In this document: positions 16,382-16,941 of the stretch, in pieces
How the letters are laid out: every line of letters begins with the position of its first letter
Position numbering within the stretch: the stretch's first letter is position 1
From: an uncultured Bacteroides sp.
Lineage (GTDB): Bacteria; Bacteroidota; Bacteroidia; Bacteroidales; Bacteroidaceae
Assembly: GCA_947071285.1 (NCBI GenBank)
Contig: CAMTFK010000090.1
Span: 1-16,941, forward strand
DNA length: 16,941 nucleotides
Reading direction: 5' to 3'
The notes under the pieces: generated by a model
Database searches by the model: none
Seen by the model: only the letters and a program-made list of their open reading frames with translations
What the model was told of the DNA's origin: nothing
Made by a program: the position numbers and the translations under genes

Positions 16382-16430
16382 TGTTACACCTTACAGATAA
16401 TATGTAGCATGAACTTTCATTGATGTAACA
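16382..16430. promoter_or_regulatory. TGTNACA operator array upstream of susC
   Basis: On the plus strand TGTTACA (16382-16388), TGTAGCA (16403-16409, 6 of 7) and TGTAACA (16424-16430) start exactly 21 bp apart, and each is preceded by A. TGTNACA is a palindrome, so orientation differs only at the central base. The 10-mer TGATGTAACA at 16421-16430 is identical to the one at 301-310 in front of the esterase operon. The array sits 105-155 bp upstream of the susC ATG, just upstream of the likely promoter. A shared activator for both operons is inferred. Confidence 0.6.
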
Positions 16431-16840
16431 CACAAGTTTTAAAGCCAAGTAATCACATCATTTATCCTCCTTTTCATCGCAATCATAGTTTTGCATAAGA
16501 TAATCTTTTTACGAAGAATATGCCAACAAGCCTAATTAAAAGAAAGACAAGGAAGACAGAAATTGAACAGCTACAGAACGAGGAAAATGATTGCAATGAC
16601 GATCTATCAGCTTGCCAAATTTTACCCAATCAAGCGATAATCCTGACTATGAACAATCCCTATTTCAGACATACACAAATGATACCTCAGTGTACACCCC
16701 AAATTTGACATCTGCTTTTTTATATTAACACGTGTATGCATTGACGGAGACCAAGCATAAAGTAATCGACTGTGGACAGATAAGAACTTGTAAATATGTT
16801 GAACCACACTTGGTATTTCTTAAGTCTGCGTTTCTTTGAG
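16431..16840. other. Intergenic stretch without recognisable genes
   Basis: About 410 bp between the susC operator array and the terminator of the next leftward gene. No open frame has recognisable protein similarity; a 62-codon plus-strand frame at 16520-16708 has a low-complexity polar translation without a known motif. No tRNA, CRISPR or insertion sequence is seen. It may hold further regulatory sites or a small RNA. Confidence 0.5.
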
Positions 16841-16885
16841 AAAAAATGAAAAAGGCAAGCTACAATGCTGCAACTTGCCCTTTTC
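16840..16885 (-). terminator. Intrinsic terminator of the right-edge leftward gene
   Basis: Bases 16848-16859 pair with 16874-16885: a six-bp GGCAAG/CTTGCC core, one A-C mismatch, then five more pairs, with a 14-nt loop. Read on the minus strand the hairpin is followed by ATTTTTTC (16847-16840), a proper U-tract. It starts 16 bp after the stop codon of the gene at the window edge and separates that gene from the susC operon. Confidence 0.8.
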
Positions 16886-16901
16886 GAAGACATAATAATA
16901 A

Positions 16902-16941
16902 TTACAATTCTTTAATCTTCACATTCTTAAACCAAACTTCA
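16902..16941 (-). CDS. 3' end of a probable DUF1080-family protein (partial)
   Basis: Only the last 12 codons and stop are inside the window, read leftward as EVWFKNVKIKEL followed by TAA. This closely matches the usual last strand of DUF1080 proteins (3-keto-disaccharide hydrolase/LamG-like fold), where a VWFRNIKIKEL-type strand ends the protein. A proper terminator follows at once, which supports a real gene end. The call rests on a short motif; another concanavalin-like sandwich protein is possible. The rest lies right of the window. Confidence 0.55.
   Translation of the reverse strand, partial: EVWFKNVKIKEL

Noticed and set aside
16520..16708. 62-codon plus-strand open frame
   Set aside because: No recognisable domain, low-complexity polar translation, and no promoter or start context that stands out.

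Overview
The window looks like part of a polysaccharide utilisation locus (PUL) of a gut Bacteroidales, most likely Bacteroides. The evidence is a SusC/SusD pair, secreted glycan-degrading enzymes with Sec signal peptides, AT-rich leaders without clear Shine-Dalgarno sites, and one good match to the Bacteroides -33/-7 promoter. Species cannot be fixed from the sequence. All seven complete genes encode envelope or secreted proteins for glycan capture and breakdown.

Layout. Bases 1-388 hold no gene but are dense in regulatory-looking repeats and carry the promoter of a rightward operon. That operon runs 389-9270: a tandem-domain CE1-type esterase, a long GH43-family protein, a DUF1680-type beta-L-arabinofuranosidase (GH127/GH146) and a divergent GH51-like protein. 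A 17-bp perfect hairpin (9280-9322) ends it and also ends the facing leftward operon: susC-like (13115-16276), susD-like (11022-13094) and a second GH43 enzyme (9358-10926). Right of susC is about 560 bp without a recognisable gene, then a terminator and the last 12 codons of another leftward gene, probably a DUF1080-type protein.

How the genes fit together (inference). SusC/SusD would bind and import oligosaccharides. The enzymes would strip alpha-L-arabinofuranose (GH51, GH43), xylose or arabinose (GH43), beta-L-arabinofuranose (GH127/146) and esterified acids such as ferulate or acetate (CE1). This suits a decorated arabinose-rich plant glycan, such as complex arabinoxylan, feruloylated pectic arabinan or arabinosylated wall glycoprotein. 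No recognisable endo-xylanase, endo-arabinanase or sensor/regulator lies in the window, so the locus may continue outside it or rely on other loci.

Most notable non-coding signal: a TGTNACA motif repeats at 21-bp steps upstream of both operons (272-331 and 16382-16430), suggesting one regulator drives both arms. Also unusual are a 22-bp-periodic palindrome array at 139-223 and a 100-nt bipartite inverted repeat between the first GH43 and beta-arabinofuranosidase genes.
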